Shown here: positions 15,993-24,785 of the stretch, in pieces
How the letters are laid out: every line of letters begins with the position of its first letter
Position numbering within the stretch: position 1 is the first letter of the stretch
Assembly: GCA_963722715.1 (NCBI GenBank)
Contig: CAVROA010000004.1
Coordinates: 1 to 64,000 of the forward strand
Origin: DASQGA01 sp963722715
GTDB lineage: Bacteria; Actinomycetota; Thermoleophilia; Gaiellales; Gaiellaceae
Direction: 5' to 3'
Length of the DNA: 64,000 nucleotides
Translations under genes and position numbers: made by a program
Notes under the pieces: generated by a model
Database searches by the model: none
Seen by the model: the letters and a program-made list of their open reading frames with translations, nothing else
Told to the model about the DNA's origin: nothing

Positions 15993-17207
15993 ATGGCCTC
16001 CTTTGCCTACAGCGCGATCAATGCCACGGGTCTCGAGCTCCAGGGCGAGATCCACGCCCCCGACCTGACCGCCGCCCGCGAGGCCCTGCGCGTCCGGGGG
16101 ATGCTCGCGCTCGACCTGAAGGAGCAGGCCTCGAGCTCAGACGGCATCGCCGCGGTCGTCAAGAAGGTGAAGCCGAAGGCGCTGCAGATCTTCTCGCGCC
16201 AGTTTGCGACGATGATCGAGGCCGGGCTCAACGTCGTCACGGCCCTCGTCATCCTCGAAGACCAGACCGAGGACAAGAAGCTGGCCTCGGTGATCACCGA
16301 GGTGCGCGCCGACGTCGAGGGCGGACTGCTCCTTTCCGAGGCGATCGCGCGGCACCCGAGAATCTTTTCCCGCCTCTACATCTCGATGGTGGAAGCCGGC
16401 GAGGCGGCCGGAATCCTGGACGTCGTCCTCGACCGAGTCGCCATCCAGATCGAGAAGGAGACCAAGATCAAGCGGCGCGTGAAGGGCGCGATGATGTATC
16501 CGCTGATGGTGCTGGCGTTCGCGTCGGTCGTCATGATCGGAATGCTGCTCTTCCTCGTCCCGATCTTCGTCGGGATCTTCGCGCAGCTCGGCGGCGACCT
16601 GCCGACGCTGACCCAGTGGGTCCTCAAGGCATCCAACATCGTGCGCTACCAGTGGTACATCCTGTTCCCGGGGATCTTCGGAGTCATCTTCGGATTCATG
16701 CGCTTCAAGAAGACGGAGAAGGGACGGCGCTGGTGGGACCGGACGCGGATGAAGGCGCCCGCGGGGATCGGCAAGACGATCCTGAAGATCGGCATGGCGC
16801 GCTTCTCGCGGACCCTCTCGACGCTCGTCGGCTCGGGTGTCGACATCATCCGCGCGCTCGAGATCACCGGCACGACCTCCGGCAACAGCATCATCGAGGA
16901 CGCCGTCGACATTGTGCGTGAGAAGGTCCACCAGGGCGTTCCGATCGCGATTCCGCTCAGCGAGCTGGCGATCTTCCCTCCCATGGTCGCGCAGATGGTG
17001 CGGGTCGGAGAAGAAACGGGAGAGCTCGAGAAGATGCTGTCGAAGATCGCCGACTTCTACGAGGACGAGGTCGACAGCGCGATCGCGACCCTCACCTCCG
17101 TGATCGAGCCGCTCATGATGATCGGCGTCGGGATCATGGTCGGCATCATCATCATCAGCATGTACCTGCCGATGTTCAAGCTCCTCACGCTCATCGGCGG
17201 TTCCTAA
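15993..17207 (+). CDS. pilC: Type IV pilus inner-membrane platform protein PilC
   Basis: 404 residues from ATG 15993 (MASFAYSAINATG, the usual PilC start); ATG 15972 would put the promoter box inside the gene. Two repeats of the GspF/PilC domain (FSRQFATMIEAGLNVVTAL near 70 and FSRTLSTLVGSGVDIIRAL near 275) each carry helices, with membrane segments near 170-195, 220-240 and 370-395. PilC is the membrane platform turned by PilB and PilT. Last gene of the pilus locus. Confidence 0.95.
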   Translation: MASFAYSAINATGLELQGEIHAPDLTAAREALRVRGMLALDLKEQASSSDGIAAVVKKVKPKALQIFSRQFATMIEAGLNVVTALVILEDQTEDKKLASVITEVRADVEGGLLLSEAIARHPRIFSRLYISMVEAGEAAGILDVVLDRVAIQIEKETKIKRRVKGAMMYPLMVLAFASVVMIGMLLFLVPIFVGIFAQLGGDLPTLTQWVLKASNIVRYQWYILFPGIFGVIFGFMRFKKTEKGRRWWDRTRMKAPAGIGKTILKIGMARFSRTLSTLVGSGVDIIRALEITGTTSGNSIIEDAVDIVREKVHQGVPIAIPLSELAIFPPMVAQMVRVGEETGELEKMLSKIADFYEDEVDSAIATLTSVIEPLMMIGVGIMVGIIIISMYLPMFKLLTLIGGS

Positions 17208-17294
17208 GAAAGCTCCGCCGTTCGCCGCTAGGGTCGCTGCGAACCAAGGACGCAGTGGCATCCTGGATCTCTCGGTGCCAGAGGAGGCTCAGAA

Positions 17295-17855
17295 GTGGCG
17301 AAGCTGATCTACTCGGCGATCACGTCGCTCGACGGCTACGTGGCGGACGAGGACGGCAAGTTCGACTGGTCTGCGCCCGACGAAGACGTTCACGCCTTCG
17401 TCAACGACCTCGAGAGGTCGGTCGGCACCTACCTGTACGGGCGCCGGCTATACGAGGTGATGGTCTTCTGGGAGACCGCCCACACCCTCCCCGACCAGTC
17501 GCGTGTCATCGCGGACTACGCAGAGATATGGCAGGCGGCCGACAAGATCGTGTACTCGAAGACGCTGGAGGCCGTGTCCAGCTCCAAGACGAGGCTCGAG
17601 CGGGACTTCGACCCTGAAGCGATCCGGCAGATGAAGGCTGCTGCGGGACGTGACATCTCCATCGGCGGTCCAACCCTCGCCGCCCAGGCGATCAAGGCCG
17701 GGCTGGTCGACGAATACCACCTGTTTCTGACGCCCTTCGTGGTTGGAGGAGGAACGCGGTCACTCCCCGACGGTGCCCGCCTGAATCTCGACTTGGTGGG
17801 CGAACGCCGTTTTGACAACGGCGTCGTGCACCTCCACTACGGCGCCAGGACCTGA
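17295..17855 (+). CDS. Dihydrofolate-reductase-fold / RibD C-terminal family protein
   Basis: 186 residues, GTG start with AGAGGAGG 9 nt upstream. The N-terminus AKLIYSAITSLDGYVADEDG is the family signature. GTYLYGRRLYEVM and ISIGGPTLAAQAIKAGLVDEYHLFLTPFVVGGG cover the NADPH-binding region. Members resemble bacterial YyaP/YwjB proteins and are predicted NADPH-dependent reductases of unknown substrate. Stands alone after pilC. Confidence 0.85.
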   Translation: MAKLIYSAITSLDGYVADEDGKFDWSAPDEDVHAFVNDLERSVGTYLYGRRLYEVMVFWETAHTLPDQSRVIADYAEIWQAADKIVYSKTLEAVSSSKTRLERDFDPEAIRQMKAAAGRDISIGGPTLAAQAIKAGLVDEYHLFLTPFVVGGGTRSLPDGARLNLDLVGERRFDNGVVHLHYGART

Positions 17856-17891
17856 CAAACCTGCACCCGAGCGTGCGGGTACGCTCGATGG

Positions 17892-18746
17892 GTGACTCCC
17901 CCGGGCGGCACGATCACGATCGGAGGTGACCTGAGGGTCAGCCGCCTCGGGTACGGCGCTATGCGGATCACCGGGCCGAACGTCACGGGGGAGCCTGACG
18001 ATCCAGAAAGAGCGAAGCGGGTCCTTCGCCGCGTCGTCGAGCTGGGAATCACGTTTATCGACACGGCCGACTCGTACGGGCCCGAAGTGAGCGAGCGGCT
18101 GATCGCCGAGGCGCTCCGTCCGTATCCGGACGGGCTCGTGATCGCCACCAAGGGCGGGTTGACACGGACCGGCAAGAAAGGCCCGTGGCCTCCTGACGGA
18201 CGGCCGGAGCACCTTCGCGAGGCCTGTGAGGGGAGCCTGCGGCGCCTGAAGCTCGACCGGATCGACCTCTATCAGCTCCACCGGGTCGACCCGAAGGTTC
18301 CGCTCGAGGAGTCGGTCGGCGCCCTGGCGGAGCTGCGCAGGGAAGGAAAGGTTCGCCACGTCGGGCTCTCGAACGTCTCCGTCGACCAGCTCGAGCGAGC
18401 CGAGAGCATCGTCCCGATCGTGTCCGTCCAGAATGAGTACTCGGTTGGAAACCGCTCCTCTGAGGACGTTCTCGATGAATGTGAAGACCGGAGCGCGGCC
18501 TTCCTCCCCTGGTATCCGCTCGAAGCGGGCTCCCTGGCGCGCCCGGGCGGGCCGCTCGACCGCGTCGCCGAGACCCACGGGGCAACGCCGGCCCAGGTCG
18601 CCCTCGCGTGGCTCCTTGCGCGCTCCCCGGTCGTCCTCCCGATTCCGGGCACCTCGTCGGTCGAGCACCTGGAGGAGAACGTTGCAGCGACGAGACTCAC
18701 GCTTTCGGACGAGGAGCTGGCCGAGCTCTCCGGTGCCGATGCGTAA
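17892..18746 (+). CDS. Aldo/keto reductase
   Basis: 284 residues, GTG start. The TIM-barrel AKR tetrad is complete: D57 (FIDTADSYG), Y62, K87 (IATKGGL) and H130 (DLYQLHRVD). The NADPH-binding end is PIPGTSSVEHLEENVAA. Predicted cytoplasmic NADPH-dependent carbonyl reductase; the substrate cannot be told. The next gene starts inside its last codons (ATG 18739), so the two are probably co-translated. Confidence 0.9.
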   Translation: MTPPGGTITIGGDLRVSRLGYGAMRITGPNVTGEPDDPERAKRVLRRVVELGITFIDTADSYGPEVSERLIAEALRPYPDGLVIATKGGLTRTGKKGPWPPDGRPEHLREACEGSLRRLKLDRIDLYQLHRVDPKVPLEESVGALAELRREGKVRHVGLSNVSVDQLERAESIVPIVSVQNEYSVGNRSSEDVLDECEDRSAAFLPWYPLEAGSLARPGGPLDRVAETHGATPAQVALAWLLARSPVVLPIPGTSSVEHLEENVAATRLTLSDEELAELSGADA

Positions 18747-19998
18747 GCGGGCCTTCGCACTCGTGCTCGCGATTGCGATCGCGATGGCGATCGTGCTTTC
18801 CGGGACCGCCGCCGCGGCCGGTGTCAGCGAGGCGGCCCAGGCGCTTGCGCGGGATCCCGTCTACGTCGATCCGGCGGCGGAGCGGGCGATCAGCGAGGCG
18901 GACGCGGAGGAGCTCCGGGACCGGATCGAGGCGAAGGACGCCGGGCCGCTCTATGTCGCGATTCTCCCGGAAGCGGCCACCCGTGAGGCTGGGGGCAGTG
19001 CGGAACAGGTGCTCGCGGCGATCGCGCAAGAGCTGAACCGGGACGGCACCTACGTCGTCGTGGTCGGAGACCAGTTTCGCGCCGCCAGCACCGTGCTCGA
19101 ATCGGGCCGCGCGCGGAACCTGGCCGACGACGCCTTCCGGGAGAGCCGCGACCAGGGCGTGGCAGCCGTCCTTCTCTCCTTCGTCGACGCGGTCGGCGAG
19201 GAAAGGAACGGCGGCGGAGGTGATGGGGGCTCGCTCGGTGGGGCTCTGATCCCGCTGGGGCTGGCCGGCGCGGCTATCGCTTTCTTCGTAGTTCGCCGTC
19301 GGCGGCGCTCCGCCGAGAACAACCGGGAGCTCGCAGAGGTCAAGACCACGGCCCGGGACGATCTCGTGGCACTGGGCGAGGACATCGGCACCGTCGACGT
19401 CGACGAGCTCGCGCCCGCGGCGCGCCCGGACTATGAGCGCGCCCTCGAGCAGTATCAGCACGGCACGAACGCGCTCGACTGGGCGAAACGGCCTGAGGAC
19501 ATCGAAGCAGTGAGTGCCGCGGTCGAGGAAGGCCGGCACGCCATGACCGCGGCCCGAGCTCGCGCGGCCGGCCAGGAACCGCCGGAGCGCCGCCCACTGT
19601 GCTTCTTCGATCCGCGCCACGGCCCTTCGGTCCGCGACGTCGAGTGGACGCCGCCGTGGGGGTCACCGAGAGCCGTGCCGGCGTGTGCGGCCGACGCGCA
19701 GCGCATCGAGGACGGTCTCGATCCCCAGACGCGCGAGGTCACCGTCGGCGGCAGGCAGGTCCCCTACTGGAACGCCGGCCCGGCCTACGCTCCCTGGGCA
19801 GGCGGCTTCTACGGGGGCTTCGGGGGCCTCTTTCCGGGCCTCCTGCTCGGGTCGATGCTGGGAGGTGGTTTCGGCTTCGGCGGCTACGGCGGGTATGGAG
19901 ACCAGGGTGACGGGGATTTCGGCGACGGGGATGTCGGTGGCGGAGACTTCGGTGGAGGAGACTTCGGTGGCGGGGACATGGGCGGCGGCGACTTCTAG
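18739..19998 (+). CDS. TPM-domain membrane protein with Gly/Asp-rich C-terminus
   Basis: About 419 residues; ATG 18739 chosen, GTG 18733 possible. Signal peptide about 1-27. The exported domain (about 28-165) has the TPM/YgcG-like pattern (PLYVAILPEA, YVVVVGDQFRA, VAAVLLSFVDAV). One membrane helix follows near 175-190 (LIPLGLAGAAIAFFVV), then RRRRR and a cytoplasmic helical region of about 120 residues. It ends in a Tyr/Gly-rich segment and repeated GGGDF/GGDM units. The role of this family is not settled; some members act in membrane-protein quality control. Confidence 0.8.
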   Translation: MRKRAFALVLAIAIAMAIVLSGTAAAAGVSEAAQALARDPVYVDPAAERAISEADAEELRDRIEAKDAGPLYVAILPEAATREAGGSAEQVLAAIAQELNRDGTYVVVVGDQFRAASTVLESGRARNLADDAFRESRDQGVAAVLLSFVDAVGEERNGGGGDGGSLGGALIPLGLAGAAIAFFVVRRRRRSAENNRELAEVKTTARDDLVALGEDIGTVDVDELAPAARPDYERALEQYQHGTNALDWAKRPEDIEAVSAAVEEGRHAMTAARARAAGQEPPERRPLCFFDPRHGPSVRDVEWTPPWGSPRAVPACAADAQRIEDGLDPQTREVTVGGRQVPYWNAGPAYAPWAGGFYGGFGGLFPGLLLGSMLGGGFGFGGYGGYGDQGDGDFGDGDVGGGDFGGGDFGGGDMGGGDF

Positions 19999-20032
19999 CC
20001 GGACGTCGCTTCGGCCCTCTGGAAGTCCGGAT

Positions 20033-20038
20033 TAGACT
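20033..20038 (+). promoter_or_regulatory. Candidate -10 of the ferritin gene
   Basis: TAGACT ends 6 nt before ATG 20045. No convincing -35 is seen. If used, the transcript is leaderless. Confidence 0.35.
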
Positions 20039-20044
20039 CCGGGG

Positions 20045-20569
20045 ATGAGCCGCTTCACGGACGCTTTGAACGAGCAGATCGGTCGTGAGTTCGGTGCCTC
20101 CCAGCAGTACGTGGCGATCGCGGTCTACTACGACTCTGAGACCTTGCCCCAGCTCGCGGCGCACTTCTACCGGCAAGCGGTCGAAGAGCGAAACCACGCG
20201 ATGATGATCGTCCAGTACCTGCTCGATGCGGGCGAGAGCATCGCCATTCCCGGCGTCGGAGCGCCGCGCACCGACTTCGGCGACGCTGCCGACCCCGTGC
20301 GGGTCGCGCTCGACCAGGAGCGGCAGGTCACGGAGCAGATCGTGGGGCTCGCGGCCCTCGCGCGAGAAGAGGGCGATCTCGTCGGCGAGCAGTTCCTCCA
20401 CTGGTTCCTCCAGGAGCAGCGTGAGGAGATCTCGAGCATGTCCGCACTTCTGGCGGTCGTCGAGCGAGCGCAGGCCTCGAACGTCCTGCTCGTCGAGGAA
20501 TACCTCGCCCGGGCGGGCGGCGGCGAGGCAGAGGTCGGCGCCCCTCAGGCTGCCGGCGGCGCGCTCTAG
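20045..20569 (+). CDS. Ferritin (non-haem)
   Basis: 174 residues, four-helix ferritin. Ferroxidase ligands are present: E15 in NEQIGREFGASQQY, E47/E48 and H51 in AVEERNHAMM, E92 in QERQVTEQ, and Gln/Glu near 123-125 (FLQEQREE). Forms a 24-subunit cage that oxidises and stores iron in the cytoplasm. No haem-binding Met of bacterioferritin is evident. The C-terminal tail is short and Ala/Gly-rich. Converges on the aminotransferase gene with 9 bp between stops. Confidence 0.93.
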   Translation: MSRFTDALNEQIGREFGASQQYVAIAVYYDSETLPQLAAHFYRQAVEERNHAMMIVQYLLDAGESIAIPGVGAPRTDFGDAADPVRVALDQERQVTEQIVGLAALAREEGDLVGEQFLHWFLQEQREEISSMSALLAVVERAQASNVLLVEEYLARAGGGEAEVGAPQAAGGAL

Positions 20570-20578
20570 ACCCAGCTC

Positions 20579-21934
20579 TTAGCCGGTCAGGTCGGAGACG
20601 GCCTCCGCGAAGACCTCCGTGTGGCGGTCGACGTCCGCTTCGGTCGTGTCCGGGCACATCAGCGCCATGTTGTGGAAGGGGGTCATCAGGACACCCCGGT
20701 TCAGCGCAAAGAGGTGGAGGAAGCGGTCGAGCTCGGCATCCGCCGCACCGGCGGCTTCGGCGCCGGTGCGCGCTCTCTCGGGGCGCGGCCAGTACTCGAC
20801 GCGGCAGCCGAGCCGCGTGACGCTCCAGGGGAGAGCCTGCTCGGCGATGATTCCGGCGACGCCGGCCTCGAAGCGCTCTCCCAGCGAGATCATGCGCTCG
20901 AACGCCTCCTCGGTCAGCACGTCACCGAGGGTCGCGCGGATCGCGGCGAGCGAGAGGACGTTCCCGGCCAGCGTTCCCCCGATCCCGCCGACGTCTGTCT
21001 GCGGGGGCATCGCCGCAAGGATCCGATCCCTCACCGCCTCGCTGAAGCCGTACGCGGCAGCCGGGATGCCGCCGCCGATCGTCTTGCCGATCGTCAGGAA
21101 GTCGGGGTCGAGGTCGTACGCGCGCGTGTAGCCGCCCGGGCCCGCGCAGATCGTGTGCGTCTCGTCGATCACCAGCAGCGTCCCGTGGCGTTTCGTCAGG
21201 TCTCTGAGAGCCTCGTGGTAGCCAGGCTCGGGGAGGACGATGCCGATGTTGGTCAGCGCCGGCTCGATCAGCACGCAGGCGACGTCGCCCTGCGCTAGCT
21301 CGTGCTCCAGCCCGTCCAGATCGTTGATCTCGACTGCTCGCGTGGTGACCTCGGGCTTGACGGGCGCTCCGATCGTGTGCGGGCGGAGCCTGAGCGCGCC
21401 CGCCTCGAGAACAACGAAGGTCTCGTCCACCGACCCGTGATAGCACCAGGCGTGAACGAGCACTTTCGGTCTGCTCGTTATCTCGCGCGCGAGGCGGATC
21501 GTGAACCGGTTCGCGTCGGTGGCGGTCAGGGCGAACTGCCACGAGGGAAGCCCGAAGCGACGGCTGAGCTCCTCGCCGCACCAGACCGCATCCTCGCTCG
21601 GGAGCATCACGGTGATCCCTCGGCGCACCTGTTTCCCGACCGCGTCCGCGACGGCCGGAGGCGAGTGCCCCGCCATGGCGCCGGTATCTCCGAGGCAAAA
21701 GTCGACGTACTCGTGGCCGTCGACGTCCACGAAGCGCGCCCCCCGAGCCTCCTCGACGAAGACGGGGTAGGCCCCGGCCCATTCCGTCATCCAGTGCATC
21801 GGAACGCCGGACAGGAGTGATCCCCGCGCCCGCTCGAAGAGCTCGCGCGAGCGGGGGTGCTCGTCCAGGAAGCGCGCCGCCTCCCGTTCCATCAGCTTGC
21901 GGAGCCGCCCCCGGTCGATGACGGCGTCCGTCAT
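20579..21934 (-). CDS. Class III PLP-dependent aminotransferase, glutamate-1-semialdehyde aminomutase-like
   Basis: 451 residues. PLP lysine K284 (FLTIGKTIGGGIP) and the pyridine-N aspartate D257 (LLVIDETHT) are in place, with LGDTGAMAGHSPP and the substrate-side CYHGSVDET. The pattern is closest to GSAM-like aminotransferases annotated as aspartate aminotransferase family. No haem or amino-acid pathway gene is adjacent, so the true substrate is unknown. Divergent from the MBL/rhodanese gene with a 67-bp shared upstream region. Confidence 0.85.
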   Translation of the reverse strand: MTDAVIDRGRLRKLMEREAARFLDEHPRSRELFERARGSLLSGVPMHWMTEWAGAYPVFVEEARGARFVDVDGHEYVDFCLGDTGAMAGHSPPAVADAVGKQVRRGITVMLPSEDAVWCGEELSRRFGLPSWQFALTATDANRFTIRLAREITSRPKVLVHAWCYHGSVDETFVVLEAGALRLRPHTIGAPVKPEVTTRAVEINDLDGLEHELAQGDVACVLIEPALTNIGIVLPEPGYHEALRDLTKRHGTLLVIDETHTICAGPGGYTRAYDLDPDFLTIGKTIGGGIPAAAYGFSEAVRDRILAAMPPQTDVGGIGGTLAGNVLSLAAIRATLGDVLTEEAFERMISLGERFEAGVAGIIAEQALPWSVTRLGCRVEYWPRPERARTGAEAAGAADAELDRFLHLFALNRGVLMTPFHNMALMCPDTTEADVDRHTEVFAEAVSDLTG

Positions 21935-22001
21935 ACGGCGCTGGGCACGATTCTGTTCCGGATGGATCGATCGAACCGCACCGCCGTATCATGACCGCGG
22001 A

Positions 22002-23384
22002 ATGTTCTTCCGGCAGGTGCTGCACGAGGATCTCGGCTGCGCCTCCTACGTCGTCGCCGACGGGGGAGAGGCGGCGGTCATCGATCCGAAGTGGGAGGTC
22101 GAGGACTACCTGGCCCTGGCGGCTGAGCACAGCTTCCAGATCACGCACATCCTGGAGACGCACACGCACGCCGACCACGTTTCCGGTCGCGGGCGCCTTC
22201 GGTCTGCAACCGGGGCGACCATTCATGTCTCGGATCGGGCCGCGGTCGAGTTCGAGCACGAGCCGCTCGCCGACGGGGACGCCGTCCAGGTCGCAGGCGT
22301 CCGCATCGCCGCCCTCGCGACGCCTGGCCACCGGCCTGACCACATGGCATTCGTGGTGGAGGACGAGTCTCGCTCCGGGGCCCCATGGCTCGTGGTTACG
22401 GGCGACTCGCTCTTCGTCGGCGACCTTGCCCGGCCGGACCTGGCCGTCGAGCCGGAAGAGGGTGCGCGCGATCTCTACCGCTCGGTTCGGCGACTGCTCG
22501 AGCTCGAGGACTTCGCGGAGATCTGGCCGGGACACATCGGCGGCTCGCTCTGCGGCGGTGCCGGCATGAGCGAGAAGCCGGGGTCGACGATCGGCTTCGA
22601 GCGCCGCTTCAACCGTCTCGCCGGTATCCGGGACGAAAGCAACTTCGTCGAGGAGCTGACCCGGAAGCTCGCGCCGCAGCCACCCAACTTCAAGCGCATC
22701 GTTGCGTTGAACCAGGGGCCGCTCCTCACTGAAGCCCAGCCGCTCGAAGGGCTCGCGCCGCCCCGGGTCCGGACGCTCTTGGATAAGGGCGCGACACTCC
22801 TCGACGGGCGTGCGACCCGCGAGTTCGATGCCGAGCACATTCCCGGGGCGATCAACGTGACGATGGTCAAAGCCGCCGTCGGGACTCGTGCCGCCTGGGT
22901 CGTCGATCCGGAGAGCGACGTCGTGGTCTCGGCGGCCAGCGAGGTCGACGCCCGGCGGCTCGGCCGCCTCCTGGAGGCGGTCGGCTTCCGCGCGCTCCGC
23001 GGCTACCTCGCCGGCGGCGTCCCGGCGTGGCAGGAGGCCGGGCTCCCCGTCGAGACGACACCGGCCATCGACATCTCCGGCCTGGCCGAACGGCTCAGCC
23101 GTGGTGACGTCCGTCTGCTCGACGTCCGTGAGGACGACGAGTGGGAGGAGGGACACGTGGACGGCTCCATGCACATCCCGTATCACGAGCTTCGGGACGG
23201 AGCGCCGGCCGAGCTGGCCAACGGCGATGGCCGTCAGATCGCGGTCGCCTGCTCGGCCGGGAACCGGAGCTCGATTGCGGCCTCTTTGCTGCGGCGAAGC
23301 GGAGTCGACAACGTCCTGCACGTCGCCGAGGGAGGTGTCGCCGACCTCGCAGACGAAGGTGTCCAACTCGTCCGCGGCGGGTGA
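22002..23384 (+). CDS. Metallo-beta-lactamase-fold hydrolase with two rhodanese domains
   Basis: 460 residues from ATG 22002. Residues about 1-230 are an MBL domain of the persulfide-dioxygenase/glyoxalase II type: THTHADHVSG (H54, H56, D58, H59), PGHRPDH, TGDSLFVGD, WPGHIGG. Residues about 255-350 are a rhodanese domain lacking the active cysteine. Residues about 360-455 are a second rhodanese with active-loop CSAGNRS. The layout matches sulfur-handling fusions (CstB/BlhA-like) acting on persulfides. A candidate -10 (TATCAT, 21987-21992) precedes it. Confidence 0.88.
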   Translation: MFFRQVLHEDLGCASYVVADGGEAAVIDPKWEVEDYLALAAEHSFQITHILETHTHADHVSGRGRLRSATGATIHVSDRAAVEFEHEPLADGDAVQVAGVRIAALATPGHRPDHMAFVVEDESRSGAPWLVVTGDSLFVGDLARPDLAVEPEEGARDLYRSVRRLLELEDFAEIWPGHIGGSLCGGAGMSEKPGSTIGFERRFNRLAGIRDESNFVEELTRKLAPQPPNFKRIVALNQGPLLTEAQPLEGLAPPRVRTLLDKGATLLDGRATREFDAEHIPGAINVTMVKAAVGTRAAWVVDPESDVVVSAASEVDARRLGRLLEAVGFRALRGYLAGGVPAWQEAGLPVETTPAIDISGLAERLSRGDVRLLDVREDDEWEEGHVDGSMHIPYHELRDGAPAELANGDGRQIAVACSAGNRSSIAASLLRRSGVDNVLHVAEGGVADLADEGVQLVRGG

Positions 23385-23403
23385 ATCTGCCAACGCTGCT
23401 TGC

Positions 23404-23409
23404 TACACT
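23404..23409 (+). promoter_or_regulatory. Candidate extended -10 for tRNA-Met
   Basis: TGCTACACT places TACACT 11 nt before the tRNA 5' end. The same TGCTAC word precedes rpoB and rpsL. Confidence 0.4.
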
Positions 23410-23420
23410 CGTGCCCGCGC

Positions 23421-23494
23421 GGCGGCGTAGCTCAGCTGGTTAGAGCAGCGGAATCATAATCCGCGTGTCGCAGGTTCGAGTCCTGCCGCCGCTA
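23421..23494 (+). tRNA. tRNA-Met (anticodon CAT)
   Basis: A full cloverleaf folds by eye: 7-bp acceptor GGCGGCG with CGCCGCT (one G-U), D stem GCTC/GAGC, anticodon stem GCGGA/TCCGC with loop ATCATAA (CAT), a 5-nt variable loop, and T arm GCAGG/CCTGC with TTCGAGT. The acceptor starts with a G-U pair rather than the C-A mismatch of initiators, so it is elongator-type, although tRNA-Ile2 (lysidine) also has CAT. CCA is not encoded. It stands just ahead of the rpmG-secE-nusG operon. Confidence 0.93.
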
Positions 23495-23735
23495 CCTCGA
23501 TTTTGCTTCAGCGGGCAAGGTTCAGCTCTTCGACGCGACCCCTCTCCGACGGGCGGAGCGAAGACCCACGAGATTGACCCTCCCCGACTGTGGCGCGCTC
23601 CGTCGAGGACGGAAGAGACGGAGCGCCTGGATAGCGTTCTCGGCTACCATTGTCCGGCGCGGAGCGGGAGCGTCGTGCGGGAGCGGACGTCCCTGACGGC
23701 TCCGCCGGACATCTTCGAAGGAAAGAGAAAAGCGA
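23495..23735 (+). promoter_or_regulatory. Leader and promoter region of rpmG-secE-nusG
   Basis: 241 bp without a gene. A perfect 10-bp hairpin (23595-23604 with 23617-23626, 12-nt loop, no T run) may end the tRNA transcript. A -10 like GGCTACCAT lies at 23642-23650. Just after it, 23651-23665 can pair with 23697-23711 with one bulge, giving a structured leader. GAAGGAAAG lies before GTG 23736. Confidence 0.45.
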
Positions 23736-23897
23736 GTGGCAACCGGAGTACGAGTGGCGATCACGCTCGCCTGCACTGAGTGCAAGCGGCGGAACTATCA
23801 GACGAACAAGTCGAAGCGGAACACGCCCGACCGGTTCGAGTCGAAGAAATACTGCCGCTGGTGCCGGCGTCACACACTGCATCGGGAGACCCGTTAA
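23736..23897 (+). CDS. rpmG: 50S ribosomal protein L33
   Basis: 53 residues, GTG start. The zinc-binding form of L33: CTEC near 14-17 and CRWC near 40-43, with basic RRNYQTNKSKRNTPDR between. Ends HTLHRETR. Six nt before secE, the usual actinobacterial and firmicute order L33-SecE-NusG. Confidence 0.9.
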   Translation: MATGVRVAITLACTECKRRNYQTNKSKRNTPDRFESKKYCRWCRRHTLHRETR

Positions 23898-23903
23898 TCC
23901 GCG

Positions 23904-24236
23904 ATGGCTCGGACTCCCCGCACGAGGCGCGCCAAGCGCACGACAGACTTCCAGCAGCCCGCCGCCACGGCGCGCGCCCGTGACCGCCGGCGCCAGGTCA
24001 AGCCGGTCCAGCAGGCCAAGAGCCAGACGGGCGCTCAGCGTGAGCGCCGGGGCGGCATCCGTGCGTTTGTCAAGGAGTGCTGGGGCGAGCTCAAGAAGGT
24101 CGAGTGGCCCGGCCGCCGACAGCTTCTCTCGGCCACAGCAGTCGTGATCATCGCCGTCGCCGTCGTCGGCGCCTACCTCTACGTGGTCGACGAGGCTCTC
24201 TCCCGCCTCGTTCGCGACGTTCTCCTCAACCTTTAA
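23904..24236 (+). CDS. secE: Preprotein translocase subunit SecE
   Basis: 110 residues. A basic, likely disordered N-terminus of about 50 residues precedes the SecE signature FVKECWGELKKVEWPGRRQL and a single membrane helix at about 75-97. SecE clamps SecY in the SecYEG channel. Four nt before nusG. Confidence 0.95.
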   Translation: MARTPRTRRAKRTTDFQQPAATARARDRRRQVKPVQQAKSQTGAQRERRGGIRAFVKECWGELKKVEWPGRRQLLSATAVVIIAVAVVGAYLYVVDEALSRLVRDVLLNL

Positions 24237-24240
24237 GCCC

Positions 24241-24768
24241 ATGTTCCGCTGGTATGTCATCAACACCTACTCGGGGCACGAGAACAAGGTCAAGACCAAT
24301 CTCGAGCACCGGATCGTCTCCATGAACCAGCAGCCGAAGTTCCGCCGAGTGGTCGTACCGACCGAGCAGCGCATCGAGACCAAGGACGGCCAGAGAGTCC
24401 AGACCGAGCAGCGTGTTCTTCCCGGCTATGTCCTCGTCAACATGGACATGACCGACGAGGCGTGGACGGTGGTCAAGAACACGCCTGGCGTGACGGGCTT
24501 CGTCGGCTCGGGTACGAAGCCGGTGCCGCTCTCGCAGCCCGAGGTCGACCGGATTCTCCACACTGGCACGGGCGGCGAGCGCCCACGGGCGATCGCGCAG
24601 TTCGAGCTCGGTGAGTCCGTCAAGGTAACGTCAGGGCCGCTCTCCGACTTCGACGGCGAGATCGTCGACGTGAATGCGGATCAGCAGAAGCTCAAGGTGC
24701 AGGTCAACATCTTCGAGCGGCAGGTACCGGTCGAGCTCAGCTTCGACCAGGTCAAGAAGATCGATTGA
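24241..24768 (+). CDS. nusG: Transcription termination/antitermination factor NusG
   Basis: 175 residues. The NGN domain starts FRWYVINTYSGHENKVKTNL. VLPGYVLVNMDM and the C-terminal KOW motif GPLSDFDGEIVDVN are clear. NusG binds the RNA polymerase clamp and couples transcription to the ribosome or Rho. No lineage insertion is seen between the domains. Confidence 0.97.
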   Translation: MFRWYVINTYSGHENKVKTNLEHRIVSMNQQPKFRRVVVPTEQRIETKDGQRVQTEQRVLPGYVLVNMDMTDEAWTVVKNTPGVTGFVGSGTKPVPLSQPEVDRILHTGTGGERPRAIAQFELGESVKVTSGPLSDFDGEIVDVNADQQKLKVQVNIFERQVPVELSFDQVKKID

Positions 24769-24785
24769 GATATTAGGAAGGCGAC

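Noticed and set aside
20922..23393. An 823-codon reverse-strand open frame across the aminotransferase and MBL/rhodanese genes
   Set aside because: It is a shadow frame of high-GC coding DNA: Arg/Gly-rich translation, no domain, and it covers two well-supported genes in other frames.
23595..23626. Strong terminator after tRNA-Met
   Set aside because: The hairpin is perfect but has a 12-nt loop and no T run; I keep it only as a possible processing or Rho-linked structure within the leader entry.
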